This document shows, in pieces, positions 18,369 to 27,205 of a stretch of DNA of 64,000 bases. Both the position numbers and the translations under genes were made by a program. The stretch's first letter is position 1. Every line of letters begins with the position of its first letter. This DNA comes from 3107 sp965216225 (GTDB lineage: Bacteria > Pseudomonadota > Alphaproteobacteria > Rhodobacterales > Rhodobacteraceae), in NCBI GenBank assembly GCA_965216225.1, contig CBDCFF010000034.1, positions 372,001-436,000 of the forward strand, written 5' to 3'. The notes beneath the pieces were generated by a model. It did not search any database, was not told where the DNA came from, and saw only the letters and a list, made by a program, of their open reading frames with translations.

Positions 18369-18533
18369 TCAGATCATGCGTTCGACAAGGATCGTCGCGA
18401 ACAGACCGATGAGCGCGAAAATCAGGGCATGAACCGCCCCGTATTGCAGCATGTCAAGACGATTGCCGCCCCTGCGTCTGGCGCGCAACGCCCCGGACAC
18501 AGCCCCCAGCAACGCCCCGAAAATCGCAATCAT
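18369..18533 (-). CDS. Conserved 54-residue membrane protein
   Basis: The minus strand from ATG 18533 encodes MIAIFGALLGAVSGALRARR, then a polar stretch (GGNRLDMLQYGAVH), then a second hydrophobic helix (ALIFALIGLFATILVER). Two transmembrane helices separated by a positively charged loop suggest a small inner-membrane protein. The start lies 3 bases after the stop of the DUF2927 gene, so it is probably translated from that transcript. Similar short ORFs occur in Rhodobacteraceae, sometimes mis-labelled apolipoprotein acyltransferase. Function unknown. Confidence 0.72.
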   Translation of the reverse strand: MIAIFGALLGAVSGALRARRRGGNRLDMLQYGAVHALIFALIGLFATILVERMI

Positions 18534-18536
18534 GTG

Positions 18537-19910
18537 TTACCCTCCGGCGCTGCACCCGATCGTCCTGCAGGCGTATCTGCGCGCGACCGCGGCGATTTCC
18601 CTTTCATGGGCGCGCACATCGTCATCCGAACCGATGCCGTAACGCGCCCAGCCGAGGGCCTCCTGACGAACCGTGTCGGCCTGCCCAGCCCTGCCCAGCG
18701 CGCGCAATGCCTCTGCCCTGTACAGCAACAGCGTGGACAGGAGCGCCGCATTTTCGGCGCGGAAGGCCGCCCCGATACTGGCATCGACCAGATCGAGGGC
18801 CCGCCGTGGTTCCCCGGCGGCAAGCGCAAACACCGAAAGGTGGGCGGCAATGTGCGCCGCGTGCAGCCGCGTTTCGGGACGCAGCGAAAACAGCCTGCAG
18901 GCCGCATGAAAACTGGCGTAGGAGCGGTCGGGGTTCTCCGGCGCCCAAAAGCGCCCCCTGATCGACAGGGCAAAGCCTGCCCGGACATCGTTCCAGTGGG
19001 CAGACCGCTCGATCACGCGCTCGATGGCCTTTTGCCGTGGCGCGCGCCGGGTCTCGGGCGCAAGCACGACCGCCATATCGGCGCGCCATGATCGGGGCGA
19101 GGGCTGTGCCGAACGGGTTGGCAGCGCTTCGCCCTGCGGGTTGAGCCGCCGCAGGATCGCGGGAAGCAGGACCGATACCTGGGTTCTGGTCATGCCATTG
19201 CGGAGTTGCGGCGCGTAATAGGTCCGCAGCATCAGCATGTCGAACCCTGTCAGAACGGTGTGGAAATTGTCATCGTTGAAAATGCTGTCCGGCAAGCGGT
19301 AAAGATCGTTCAGCGGACCAAGCGCCTGGGAAATTTCTTCGTGCAAACAGTCGCGTATATCCTGGGGAGAGACATCCCCCGGCAGAAATACCGACACTTT
19401 CTCGCGCCGTGCAAGGTGCCGCCAATCGGTACGGCGCCGGGTCCGGTCAGCCTTGTATTCCTGCCAGCCGGAAACATTCGGCGCCACGAAACATGCGGCG
19501 TGGGGCACCAGACGCCTGAGTTGCGACCGCGTGATCACCTCGACCGTGATGCTGGCAGGCTGATTGCCGGTGACCTGTGTGATGGAAATTCCGGCCTCTC
19601 GTCCCAGCCGGGCGAGAAGAAGATCAAGGTCGCGTTGCAGGGTCGTGGGCTGAGGGCCGGTCACGCGCAGGGTAATGGGGCCTTCGAATCTGGTAAAATG
19701 CGTCAGCAATGCGCCGCTTTCCATTTGAAAGCTCAACTCCAGAAAATCCTCGGCAAGCTCCCGGTTCGACCGCCCCGGCGCCACCGGATGCAGCGTCGAA
19801 AAGGTTTTCATGAGAGGCAGATCGGGAAGACCGGCGGTCTTCGGGTCAGTGCGCTCTGCAACCGGGTTGGCGGCACAGGCGACCAGCAGCACCACCGGCA
19901 ACAGCCGCAT
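18537..19910 (-). CDS. DUF2927-type predicted lipoprotein
   Basis: The chosen start, ATG 19910, gives MRLLPVVLLVACAANP, a short signal peptide ending in a lipobox-like LVAC, so the mature protein should be lipid-anchored in the envelope; a 34-residue upstream extension to 20012 would bury that signal. The body (about 457 residues) has a conserved middle section with HEEISQALGPLNDLYRLPDS, characteristic of the DUF2927 family found in Rhodobacteraceae, and an Ala-rich helical C-terminus that looks TPR-like (LHAAHIAAHLSVFALAAGEP). Biochemical function is unknown. It is transcribed divergently from dksA. Confidence 0.8.
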   Translation of the reverse strand: MRLLPVVLLVACAANPVAERTDPKTAGLPDLPLMKTFSTLHPVAPGRSNRELAEDFLELSFQMESGALLTHFTRFEGPITLRVTGPQPTTLQRDLDLLLARLGREAGISITQVTGNQPASITVEVITRSQLRRLVPHAACFVAPNVSGWQEYKADRTRRRTDWRHLARREKVSVFLPGDVSPQDIRDCLHEEISQALGPLNDLYRLPDSIFNDDNFHTVLTGFDMLMLRTYYAPQLRNGMTRTQVSVLLPAILRRLNPQGEALPTRSAQPSPRSWRADMAVVLAPETRRAPRQKAIERVIERSAHWNDVRAGFALSIRGRFWAPENPDRSYASFHAACRLFSLRPETRLHAAHIAAHLSVFALAAGEPRRALDLVDASIGAAFRAENAALLSTLLLYRAEALRALGRAGQADTVRQEALGWARYGIGSDDDVRAHEREIAAVARRYACRTIGCSAGG

Positions 19911-20198
19911 GGCCCTGCGAATGCTGAACCGGGCGTTCACCGGCAGCGAACGTTCCGGCGAAATCGCCGCATATTTCGTTGCGATGCAACGGTCCGTTTC
20001 AGTGGGTTTCATGCTTTGCCCGCGTGTTCCGGTTGGGTTCCTTCAACAGACACTACAGCGCCACATCTTTCGCTTCAACACTTCGAGATCGCCTAGTGAC
20101 AATCACCGGGGATTGGATTAGAGCAGCCGCATAAAAGAGGGGGCGGGATGTCGCACTCAACACCACAACGCGCATCCGGTAATTTGAGGGGAAGAGGT

Positions 20199-20621
20199 GT
20201 GAAAGCAGAGTTTTTCCTGCCGGACGACTATCACCCGGCTGAAGACGAGCCGTTTATGAACGAGCGCCAGACAGAGTATTTCCGGCGCAAATTGCAGATC
20301 TGGAGGAACGAACTCCTCGCCGACACCAGAGACACCATCGAAGGGCTTCAGGACAACACCCGGAACATTCCCGATGCCGCTGACCGCGCTTCCGAAGAAA
20401 CGGACCGCGCGCTGGAACTTCGGACCAGGGACCGCCAGCGCAAGCTGGTCGCAAAGATTGATGCGGCCCTGCGCCGAATCGAAAATGGCGACTACGGGTA
20501 TTGTGCAGAGACCGGAGAGCCGATTTCCCTGAGACGGCTGGATGCGCGCCCGGTCGCCACCCTGAGCCTTGGGGCGCAGGAACGCCATGAGCGGCGCGAG
20601 AAGGTTTATCGCGACGAGTGA
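20199..20621 (+). CDS. dksA: DksA/TraR family RNA polymerase-binding regulator
   Basis: DksA binds the RNA polymerase secondary channel and, with ppGpp, reprograms transcription in the stringent response. The GTG at 20199 (MKAEFFLPDDYHPAEDEPF) was chosen because conservation begins there and GAGGGGAAGAG precedes it; ATG 20148 is an alternative with its own GA-rich site. The coiled coil spans about residues 20-100, with DAADRASEETDRALELRTRD at its tip holding the functional Asp/Ala pair. The zinc-finger region keeps only one Cys (GYCAETGEPI) of the usual four, a feature also known for the Rhodobacter-type protein. Confidence 0.9.
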   Translation: MKAEFFLPDDYHPAEDEPFMNERQTEYFRRKLQIWRNELLADTRDTIEGLQDNTRNIPDAADRASEETDRALELRTRDRQRKLVAKIDAALRRIENGDYGYCAETGEPISLRRLDARPVATLSLGAQERHERREKVYRDE

Positions 20622-20719
20622 GCCCGAACCGGAGATTGTTCACGGGGCGTTCCGGTCGGGCCGGAGCGCCCCATCTGTCCGGGCAATCATGTCACGCGCG
20701 CGGGGGAGGGGGGCGTGAG

Positions 20720-21904
20720 TTGGAACTTGAAGGGCTGAAAATCACCGTTGTCGGCGCCGGTATCGGCGGGTTGACCGCAGCGACGGCCTTGGCGCGGCGC
20801 GGCGCGCGGGTCGATGTTCTGGAACAGGCCGACGACATCGGCGAAGTCGGGGCAGGGGTTCAGATAAGCCCGAATGGCGGGGTCGTGCTTGACGCGCTTG
20901 GTCTGGGGGCGCAACTCGACACCATCGCGACAAAGGCCGCAGCGGTGCATCTGAAGGATTATCGCGCCGGTCGCAGCGTTCTGAAGCTCGATCTGACGCG
21001 CATACCGGGCAAGACGCCGTATCGCCTTGTCCACCGCGCCGATCTTGTCAACAGTCTTGTCAATGCAGCACGGCGCGAAGGTGTCCGCATATGCCTGCTG
21101 CATCCGGTGACGGGCCTGCGGGCCGACGATGGGGGCAAGCCGGTCATCCGCACCGGGCAGGGGACAACCGTTCGGCCCGATCTGGTCATCGGGGCGGATG
21201 GGCTGCATTCCGTCATTCGGCAAAGCCTCAATGGTGACGAGGCCCCGTTCTTCACCGGACAGGTCGCGTGGCGCGCGCTTGCGCCGGTGTCGAAAGCCCC
21301 GCCGCCCGGTATCGCAACCGTCCATATGGCCCCCGGCCGCCACGTTGTGACATATCCGCTGCGCAATGGTCGAATCATGAACATCGTGGCGGTCGAGGAA
21401 CGCGCGGAATGGGCCGGGGAAAGCTGGAGCTCATGCGACGATCCGGCCAATCTGCAAAGAGCGTTCCGGGCGTTCTGCCCCGAGGTCAGAGACCTGATCG
21501 GGCGCGCCGGCAAGGTCCACCTCTGGGGATTGTTCCGGCACGGGATCGCCCCGAAATGGCACCGGGGGAACGTGGCCATTCTGGGCGATGCCGCGCATCC
21601 GACACTGCCGTTTCTTGCCCAGGGCGCATCAATGGCGATCGAGGATGCGTGGGTGCTGGCCGCCAGTCTTGCCCGGTCGGGCGATATTCCGGCGGGTCTG
21701 GCCCTTTACCAGAAACGACGGCAGGCGCGCGTGACCCGTGTGGTCAACGCGGCGTCGAAAAATGCAGGCAGCTATCATCTTCGCCTCGCCCCGGCGCGCT
21801 TTGCCGCCCACATGGCGCTGCGCGCATCGGGGGCTGTCGCGCCCGCGCTTGTGCTGCGCAGATTCGACTGGCTGTATCGGCATGACGTGACCGCAGAGGG
21901 CTAG
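20720..21904 (+). CDS. FAD-dependent monooxygenase, salicylate-hydroxylase-like
   Basis: This is a class A flavoprotein monooxygenase (NAD(P)H- and O2-dependent aromatic hydroxylation). It has the FAD-binding VVGAGIGGLTAATALARRG near the N-terminus, the GADGLHSVIR motif (DG box) in the middle, and AILGDAAHPTLPFLAQG (GD box) in the C-terminal half. No ATG lies near the conserved start; TTG 20720, preceded by GGGAGGGGGG, gives MELEGLKITVVGAG. The open frame extends upstream to 20618 without family similarity. The substrate cannot be predicted: no aromatic-degradation genes are adjacent. Confidence 0.85.
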   Translation: MELEGLKITVVGAGIGGLTAATALARRGARVDVLEQADDIGEVGAGVQISPNGGVVLDALGLGAQLDTIATKAAAVHLKDYRAGRSVLKLDLTRIPGKTPYRLVHRADLVNSLVNAARREGVRICLLHPVTGLRADDGGKPVIRTGQGTTVRPDLVIGADGLHSVIRQSLNGDEAPFFTGQVAWRALAPVSKAPPPGIATVHMAPGRHVVTYPLRNGRIMNIVAVEERAEWAGESWSSCDDPANLQRAFRAFCPEVRDLIGRAGKVHLWGLFRHGIAPKWHRGNVAILGDAAHPTLPFLAQGASMAIEDAWVLAASLARSGDIPAGLALYQKRRQARVTRVVNAASKNAGSYHLRLAPARFAAHMALRASGAVAPALVLRRFDWLYRHDVTAEG

Positions 21905-21906
21905 GC

Positions 21907-22686
21907 TCAGGCCGCCAGTTCGACCCAGAGCGGCACATGGTCGGACGGTTTTTCGCGCCCGCGTATTTCGGAATCAATTCCGCAATCCACCATCAGATCG
22001 GCGCATTGGGGGGTCATCAGAACGTGATCTATCCTGATCCCGTCGTTCCGGTTCCAGGCCCCGGCCTGATAATCCCAGAACGTGAACTGCCCCGGCATCC
22101 GGCTTCGGGCGCGGAAAGCCTCGGTAAATCCCGGATTGACGATATTGCGCCAGGCGCGGCGCGACTCGATCCGGTAGAGTGCATCATCTTCCCACGCTTC
22201 CGGCCTTCTTGCGTCCTCGGGCTGGGGAATAATGTTGTAGTCTCCGGCCATCAGGGCGGGTTCCTCATCCTTCAGCAGGGCCTCTGCCCGCGTCTGCAAA
22301 CGCCGCATCCACGAGAGTTTGTAATCATATTTCGGCCCCGGCGCCGGATTGCCGTTTGGCAGGTAAAGCCCACAGACCCGCACCGCACGCTCCCCCACCG
22401 CCGTCGCTTCTATCCAGCGCGCCTGTTCATCGCCTTCGTCCCCCGGCAGCCCGCGCCGGACATCCTCCAGCGGCAGGCGGGACAGTATCGCCACCCCGTT
22501 GAAGCCCTTCTGACCATGGGTTTCGACGTTATAGCCGCGCTCCTCGAACAACGTGCGCGGAAAATTCTCATCCACGGACTTTATTTCCTGAAGCAGCGCG
22601 ATGTCGGGCCTGGCCTCATCCAGCCAGGCGCACAGCGCCTCCGCCCGCGCCTTGATGCCGTTGATGTTGAAAGTGGCGATTTTCAT
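21907..22686 (-). CDS. xth: Exodeoxyribonuclease III
   Basis: This is an AP endonuclease / 3'-5' exonuclease of base-excision repair. The 259 residues contain the expected catalytic motifs: FNINGIKAR (near 6), LLQEIKS with the metal-binding Glu (near 34), GDYNIIP (near 150), NDGIRIDHVL (near 215) and SDHVPLWVEL at the C-terminus with the catalytic Asp-His pair. It is convergent with the monooxygenase gene, with 2 bases between the stop codons. It is preceded at a distance by erpA in the same orientation. Confidence 0.95.
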   Translation of the reverse strand: MKIATFNINGIKARAEALCAWLDEARPDIALLQEIKSVDENFPRTLFEERGYNVETHGQKGFNGVAILSRLPLEDVRRGLPGDEGDEQARWIEATAVGERAVRVCGLYLPNGNPAPGPKYDYKLSWMRRLQTRAEALLKDEEPALMAGDYNIIPQPEDARRPEAWEDDALYRIESRRAWRNIVNPGFTEAFRARSRMPGQFTFWDYQAGAWNRNDGIRIDHVLMTPQCADLMVDCGIDSEIRGREKPSDHVPLWVELAA

Positions 22687-22780
22687 GTGACCTTCCTATT
22701 CCCTTGTCCGGGAACGTCAAACAGGAAATCGTGCAGTTCCGGCAACAATGGCGGACAAGGACAAGGCGTTCGGGGCGGGA

Positions 22781-23113
22781 TCAGATGGAAAAACTCGTCC
22801 CGCAGCCGCAGGAACTGGTCGCGTTGGGATTGTTCACGGTGAACCGCGCGCCGATCAGTTCTTCGGTAAAATCAATCGTCGCGTCCGACAGGAACGGCAA
22901 GGAGACCCTGTCAACCAGAACCTTCTGGCCGCGCCTTTCCAGAACCAGATCGTCCGCCGCCGGGTCGTCCAGCCGGATGTCGTACTGAAAACCGGAACAT
23001 CCGCCGCCTTCGACAGCGACCCGCAGCGCCTTCGCGCTGTCAGCGCCTTCATTGATCTCGACCAGTCGTTCAAAGACCCGTTCCGTGACCTTCGGGGGGA
23101 GCGTCATCGCCAT
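22781..23113 (-). CDS. erpA: Iron-sulfur cluster insertion protein ErpA (A-type carrier)
   Basis: A-type carriers transfer [Fe-S] clusters to apoproteins. The 110 residues from ATG 23113 carry the three conserved cysteines in EGGGCSGFQYDI and SSCGCGTSFSI. A longer in-frame ORF to 23347 exists, but it would overlap the divergent dgt gene and lacks similarity. The 79-bp gap to dgt contains an AT-rich CCGATATATATGATAGG and is the likely shared promoter region. Confidence 0.92.
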   Translation of the reverse strand: MAMTLPPKVTERVFERLVEINEGADSAKALRVAVEGGGCSGFQYDIRLDDPAADDLVLERRGQKVLVDRVSLPFLSDATIDFTEELIGARFTVNNPNATSSCGCGTSFSI

Positions 23114-23192
23114 CTCGCAGCCCTTCGCGCGTTTCAATCCGTCAACAGCCGATATATATGATAGGTGGCACGGGACAACAACAGGCAGACAC

Positions 23193-24404
23193 ATGCAGCA
23201 GACATATGCCACTGACCCGCAGACAAGCAGGGGGAGGCTCCACCCGGAACCCGAAAGCGCCTTCCGGTCCTGCTTGCAGCGCGACCGCGACCGGATCATA
23301 CATGCGTCCGCCTTTCGCAGGCTGAAACACAAGACACAGGTTTTCATCGAACATGAGGGCGATTATTTCCGCACCCGCCTGACCCATTCGATCGAGGTCG
23401 CGCAGGTGGCCCGCACCATCGCCGGGGCATTGGGGCTGAACGCCGACCTGACAGAGACTGTCGCGCTTGCCCATGACCTTGGCCATACGCCCTTTGGCCA
23501 TACGGGCGAAGATGCGCTGAACGCGCTGATGGTGCCCTATGGCGGCTTTGACCATAACGCGCAGGCGCTGCGAATCGTGACATCCCTGGAACGGCACTAT
23601 GCCGAATGGGATGGCCTGAACCTGACCTGGGAGACCCTTGAGGGGATCGCGAAGCACAACGGCCCGGTGGTGGGCGATCCGCCTTGGGCGCTGGCAGGCT
23701 ACAACGCCCGGCACGATCTGGAACTGCACACCCATGCAAGCGCCGAGGCGCAGGTGGCGGCAATCTCCGACGACATCGCCTACAACAGCCACGATCTGCA
23801 TGACGGACTCCGGGCCGGACTTTTCTCGACCGGCGACCTCGGGGAACTGCCGCTTCTGGCCGGGTGTCTGCAAGCGGTGGATGACCTGTATCCGGGGCTG
23901 AACCGTTATCGCCGCCGCTTTGAGGCGTTACGCCGGTTCTTCGGGCTTCTGGTTGAAGACGTGATCGCCGTCAGTCGGGCGAATCTTCGGGATATTGCGC
24001 CGGAGGACGCCGCAGACATCCGCCATGCCGGTCGCCCGGCGATCGGTTTTTCCGCCCCGGTCTCTGACGATCTGAAGGTGATCGGGGAATTCCTGTTCAA
24101 CCGGATGTACCGCGCGCCGAAGGTTGTCGAAATGCGCAAACGGGTCACGCAGGTGGTCGAGGAACTGTTTCCGCTTTTCATGGCGCAGCCCGATCTGCTG
24201 CCTGAACAATGGCGCATGGACATCGCCGGGGTTTCCGGTGAAACGGCGCTGGCGCGGACCGTCGCCGATTATATCGCGGGCATGACCGACCGCTTCGCCA
24301 TACAGGAACATTCCCGCCTGGTTCGGAAGGGGCGGAAGCAAAGGAAAGCAACGCCGGACGTTGACCTTGGCCCCCCCCATGCTAAACCGTCCGGCAACCG
24401 GTAA
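23193..24404 (+). CDS. dgt: Deoxyguanosinetriphosphate triphosphohydrolase-like protein (HD domain)
   Basis: Members cleave dNTPs to nucleoside and triphosphate and help set dNTP pools. The HD-domain metal ligands are visible as RLTHSIEVAQ (near 64) and ALAHDLGHTPFGHTGED (near 90-106), with EAQVAAISDDIAYNSHDLHD near 190 supplying the later Asp. The product is 403 residues from ATG 23193; the frame is open further upstream but has no support there. argS begins 11 bases after the stop, so the two genes are probably co-transcribed. Confidence 0.92.
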   Translation: MQQTYATDPQTSRGRLHPEPESAFRSCLQRDRDRIIHASAFRRLKHKTQVFIEHEGDYFRTRLTHSIEVAQVARTIAGALGLNADLTETVALAHDLGHTPFGHTGEDALNALMVPYGGFDHNAQALRIVTSLERHYAEWDGLNLTWETLEGIAKHNGPVVGDPPWALAGYNARHDLELHTHASAEAQVAAISDDIAYNSHDLHDGLRAGLFSTGDLGELPLLAGCLQAVDDLYPGLNRYRRRFEALRRFFGLLVEDVIAVSRANLRDIAPEDAADIRHAGRPAIGFSAPVSDDLKVIGEFLFNRMYRAPKVVEMRKRVTQVVEELFPLFMAQPDLLPEQWRMDIAGVSGETALARTVADYIAGMTDRFAIQEHSRLVRKGRKQRKATPDVDLGPPHAKPSGNR

Positions 24405-24415
24405 GGGGCAGGGAA

Positions 24416-26161
24416 ATGAACGTGTTTACCGAGATTCGCGCTTTGGTCATCGACAGCCTGACGGCATTGACCGCAGAAGGCGCGTTGCCGCAGGGGCTGA
24501 GCCTTGACAGCGTAACGGTAGAGCCCCCGCGCGACGCCGCCCATGGCGACATGGCGACCAACGCGGCCATGGTGCTGGCGAAACCGGCGGGCGCAAGGCC
24601 GCGCGACATCGCCGAAAGACTGGCCGCCCGCCTTGCCCGCGATGACCGGATAGAAGCGGCAGAGGCCGCCAGCCCCGGCTTTATCAACCTGCGGCTGGCC
24701 GCGACCGTCTGGCAGGGCGCCGTGGCCGCCGTTCTGAACGCCGGCGAAAGCTGTGGCCGGGCGCGGATCGGACAGGGGAGGCGGGTCAATATCGAATATG
24801 TCTCGGCCAATCCCACCGGCCCTTTGCATGTGGGCCATACGCGCGGTGCGATATTCGGCGATGCGCTGGCCGGCCTGCTGGATTTCGCCGGGTTCGACGT
24901 TACCCGCGAATACTACATCAACGATGGCGGCGCGCAGGTCGATGTGCTCGCCCGTTCCGTCTATCTGCGCTATCTGGAGGCGCACGATCAGGAAGTGGCG
25001 TTCGACGATGGCGCCTATCCCGGCGCATATCTGATCGACGTGGGGCAGGCTCTCAAGGCCAGGGTCGGCGATGCCTATCTCGACCAGCCCGAAGAGGTCT
25101 GGCTGGAGGAGGTGCGCAACTTTGCCATCGACGCGATGATGAAACTGATCCGGGACGACCTGGAAGCGCTTGGAATCCGGATGGATTCCTTCTTCTCCGA
25201 AAAATCGCTTTACGGTACGGGCCGGATCGAGGCGGCCCTGGCTTCGCTGCAATCCAGGGGTCTGATCTGCGAAGGCGTGCTGGAACCGCCCAAAGGCAAG
25301 CTGCCCGAAGATTGGGAGCCGCGCGAACAGACGCTTTTCAAATCCACCGAACATGGCGATGACGTGGACCGCCCGGTCAGGAAATCCGATGGTTCATGGA
25401 CCTATTTCGCCCCCGACATCGCCTATCACTTCGACAAGCTGGAGCGCGGGTTTGACGAACTGATTGATGTCTTCGGCGCCGATCATGGCGGCTATGTGAA
25501 GCGGATGAAGGCGGCTGTCTCGGCGCTGTCCGATGGCAGGGTTCCGCTGGATGTCAAGCTCATCCGGCTGGCGAGGCTGTTCAGGAATGGCGAGCCGTTC
25601 AGAATGTCGAAACGCGCGGGCACTTTCGTCACGCTGCGCGATCTGGTCGATCAGGTCGGCCCCGATGTAACCCGTTTCGTGATGCTGACACGGAAGAATG
25701 ACGCGCCGCTGGATTTCGACCTTGACAAGGTGCTGGAACAGTCGAGGGACAACCCGGTTTTCTATGTGCAATATGCCCATGCGCGCATCTGTTCCGTGCT
25801 GCGCAAGGCGGCAGAGGCCGGGATCGCCGTGGATGACGGCACTCTGGCCGGGGCGGAACTGGCCCGGCTGGATCACGCCGCCGAGATTGCCCTGATCCGC
25901 AAGCTCGCCGAATGGCCGCGTCTGGTGGAAATTGCCGCCCGCACCCACGAACCGCACCGCGTTGCCTTCTACCTCCATGATCTGGCGTCGGAATTTCACG
26001 GGCTGTATCACCTTGGCCGCAGTGTGGAAGGGCTGCGCGCCCTGCACGAAGGCGATGCGGCGCTCTCTCAGGCGAAAATTGCGCTGATTCGCGCCGTTGC
26101 CGTTGTCATTTCCGCTGGTCTTGGTATCCTTGGGGTGACGCCGGTCGAAGAGATGCGCTGA
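24416..26161 (+). CDS. argS: Arginyl-tRNA synthetase
   Basis: It charges tRNA-Arg. This is a class I synthetase of 581 residues, with the N-terminal additional domain (MNVFTEIRALVIDSL), the HIGH-type motif PTGPLHVGHTRG near 137-148, DHGGYVKRMKAA, the KMSKS-like FRMSKRAGTFV near 395, and a C-terminal DALR anticodon-binding domain (YVQYAHARICSVLR). Its upstream neighbour is dgt (11-bp gap) and the SPOR protein follows after about 90 bp, an order frequently seen in Rhodobacteraceae. Confidence 0.96.
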   Translation: MNVFTEIRALVIDSLTALTAEGALPQGLSLDSVTVEPPRDAAHGDMATNAAMVLAKPAGARPRDIAERLAARLARDDRIEAAEAASPGFINLRLAATVWQGAVAAVLNAGESCGRARIGQGRRVNIEYVSANPTGPLHVGHTRGAIFGDALAGLLDFAGFDVTREYYINDGGAQVDVLARSVYLRYLEAHDQEVAFDDGAYPGAYLIDVGQALKARVGDAYLDQPEEVWLEEVRNFAIDAMMKLIRDDLEALGIRMDSFFSEKSLYGTGRIEAALASLQSRGLICEGVLEPPKGKLPEDWEPREQTLFKSTEHGDDVDRPVRKSDGSWTYFAPDIAYHFDKLERGFDELIDVFGADHGGYVKRMKAAVSALSDGRVPLDVKLIRLARLFRNGEPFRMSKRAGTFVTLRDLVDQVGPDVTRFVMLTRKNDAPLDFDLDKVLEQSRDNPVFYVQYAHARICSVLRKAAEAGIAVDDGTLAGAELARLDHAAEIALIRKLAEWPRLVEIAARTHEPHRVAFYLHDLASEFHGLYHLGRSVEGLRALHEGDAALSQAKIALIRAVAVVISAGLGILGVTPVEEMR

Positions 26162-26250
26162 CAGAAGACGCCCGCGACCGGCTGCAAGAGGCATACAGGT
26201 GCATCCGATCCGCAAAAGCGGACGGGCGTTGAGACAGTGGAGCAGCAGCT

Positions 26251-27204
26251 ATGGCGGAAATGGATATTGACGGGTTCGGGATGGGCCGTGCGGATCGCGG
26301 TTCCGGCGCTGCGGCCCCGTTGCTGAACTGGGCGAGCGCGGCAATATCTGTCGGCCTGATCGCCGGGCTGGCCATATGGGGCTACAGGCTGATGGTTCTT
26401 GACGTTACCGGCGTTCCGGTCATCCGCGCGCTGGAAGGCCCGATGCGCATTCAGCCCGATGATCCGGGTGGCCGGCAGGCACTGCATCAGGGCCTCTCTG
26501 TCAATCGGGTGCAGGCCGCCGGCTCTGCCGAACCCGCAGCGGAACGGCTGATTCTCGCCCCGGAACCGGTCGCGTTGATCGACAGCGATGCGCCCGTGCC
26601 GTCATCGGCACCGCTGCCGCAGGCCGATCCGCAGCCGCCGGCGGAAGACGCCGCACAACCGGCCCCGCGTCTGCCGCCGACACAGGTGGCGGTCGAAAAC
26701 CCGGATACGATGGAGGCGTTGGCGCGGCAGGTCGCCCTTGATGTTGCGACATCGGGTTCCCACGGGGGGGCGGCGGATACAGCCACTGATCCCGGCATCG
26801 CGGCGATTTCGGCATCGGACCCCGGGGTTTCGGTTTCCCTGCGGCCCATGCCCCGTCCGGCGCCCGGCGTCATTGCCGCCGCACTGGCGCGCGCGCAAAC
26901 GGTTCGGGAACAGACCCCCGGCACGCCAGAGGTGGACGCGGCCTCGGTCGCCGTCGGCACCCGGCTTGTGCAGCTTGGCGCATTCGATTCGCCAGAGGTG
27001 GCGCGGGCAGAATGGGACAGGCTGGCGGAACGGTTCTCTGAATATTTCGCGGACAAGTCGCGGGTCGTTCAGCGCACGCAAAGCGGGGGCCGGGTATTCC
27101 ATCGCCTGCGCGCCATGGGCTTTGCCGATCTGTCCGACGCCCGCCGCTTCTGTTCCGTCCTGCTTGCCGAAGAGGCCGCCTGCATCCCGGTCGTCATGCG
27201 CTGA
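26251..27204 (+). CDS. SPOR domain-containing inner-membrane protein
   Basis: The 317 residues have a short cytoplasmic N-terminus, one transmembrane helix (AAISVGLIAGLAIWGYRLMVL, near 29-50), a Pro/Ala-rich periplasmic linker (about 85-210), and a C-terminal SPOR domain (LVQLGAFDSPEVARAEWDRL … GRVFHRLRAMGF … ARRFCSVLL). SPOR domains bind denuded peptidoglycan at division sites, so a role in septal wall remodelling is likely. nagZ, a peptidoglycan-recycling gene, begins 1 base after its stop, which supports a cell-wall role. Confidence 0.9.
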   Translation: MAEMDIDGFGMGRADRGSGAAAPLLNWASAAISVGLIAGLAIWGYRLMVLDVTGVPVIRALEGPMRIQPDDPGGRQALHQGLSVNRVQAAGSAEPAAERLILAPEPVALIDSDAPVPSSAPLPQADPQPPAEDAAQPAPRLPPTQVAVENPDTMEALARQVALDVATSGSHGGAADTATDPGIAAISASDPGVSVSLRPMPRPAPGVIAAALARAQTVREQTPGTPEVDAASVAVGTRLVQLGAFDSPEVARAEWDRLAERFSEYFADKSRVVQRTQSGGRVFHRLRAMGFADLSDARRFCSVLLAEEAACIPVVMR

Positions 27205-27205
27205 G

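Noticed and set aside
26260..27204. Short repeated Pro/Ala-rich segments in the SPOR gene as a CRISPR-like or tandem-repeat array
   Set aside because: Low-complexity linker coding sequence without regular spacing; no CRISPR array or cas gene was seen anywhere in the window.
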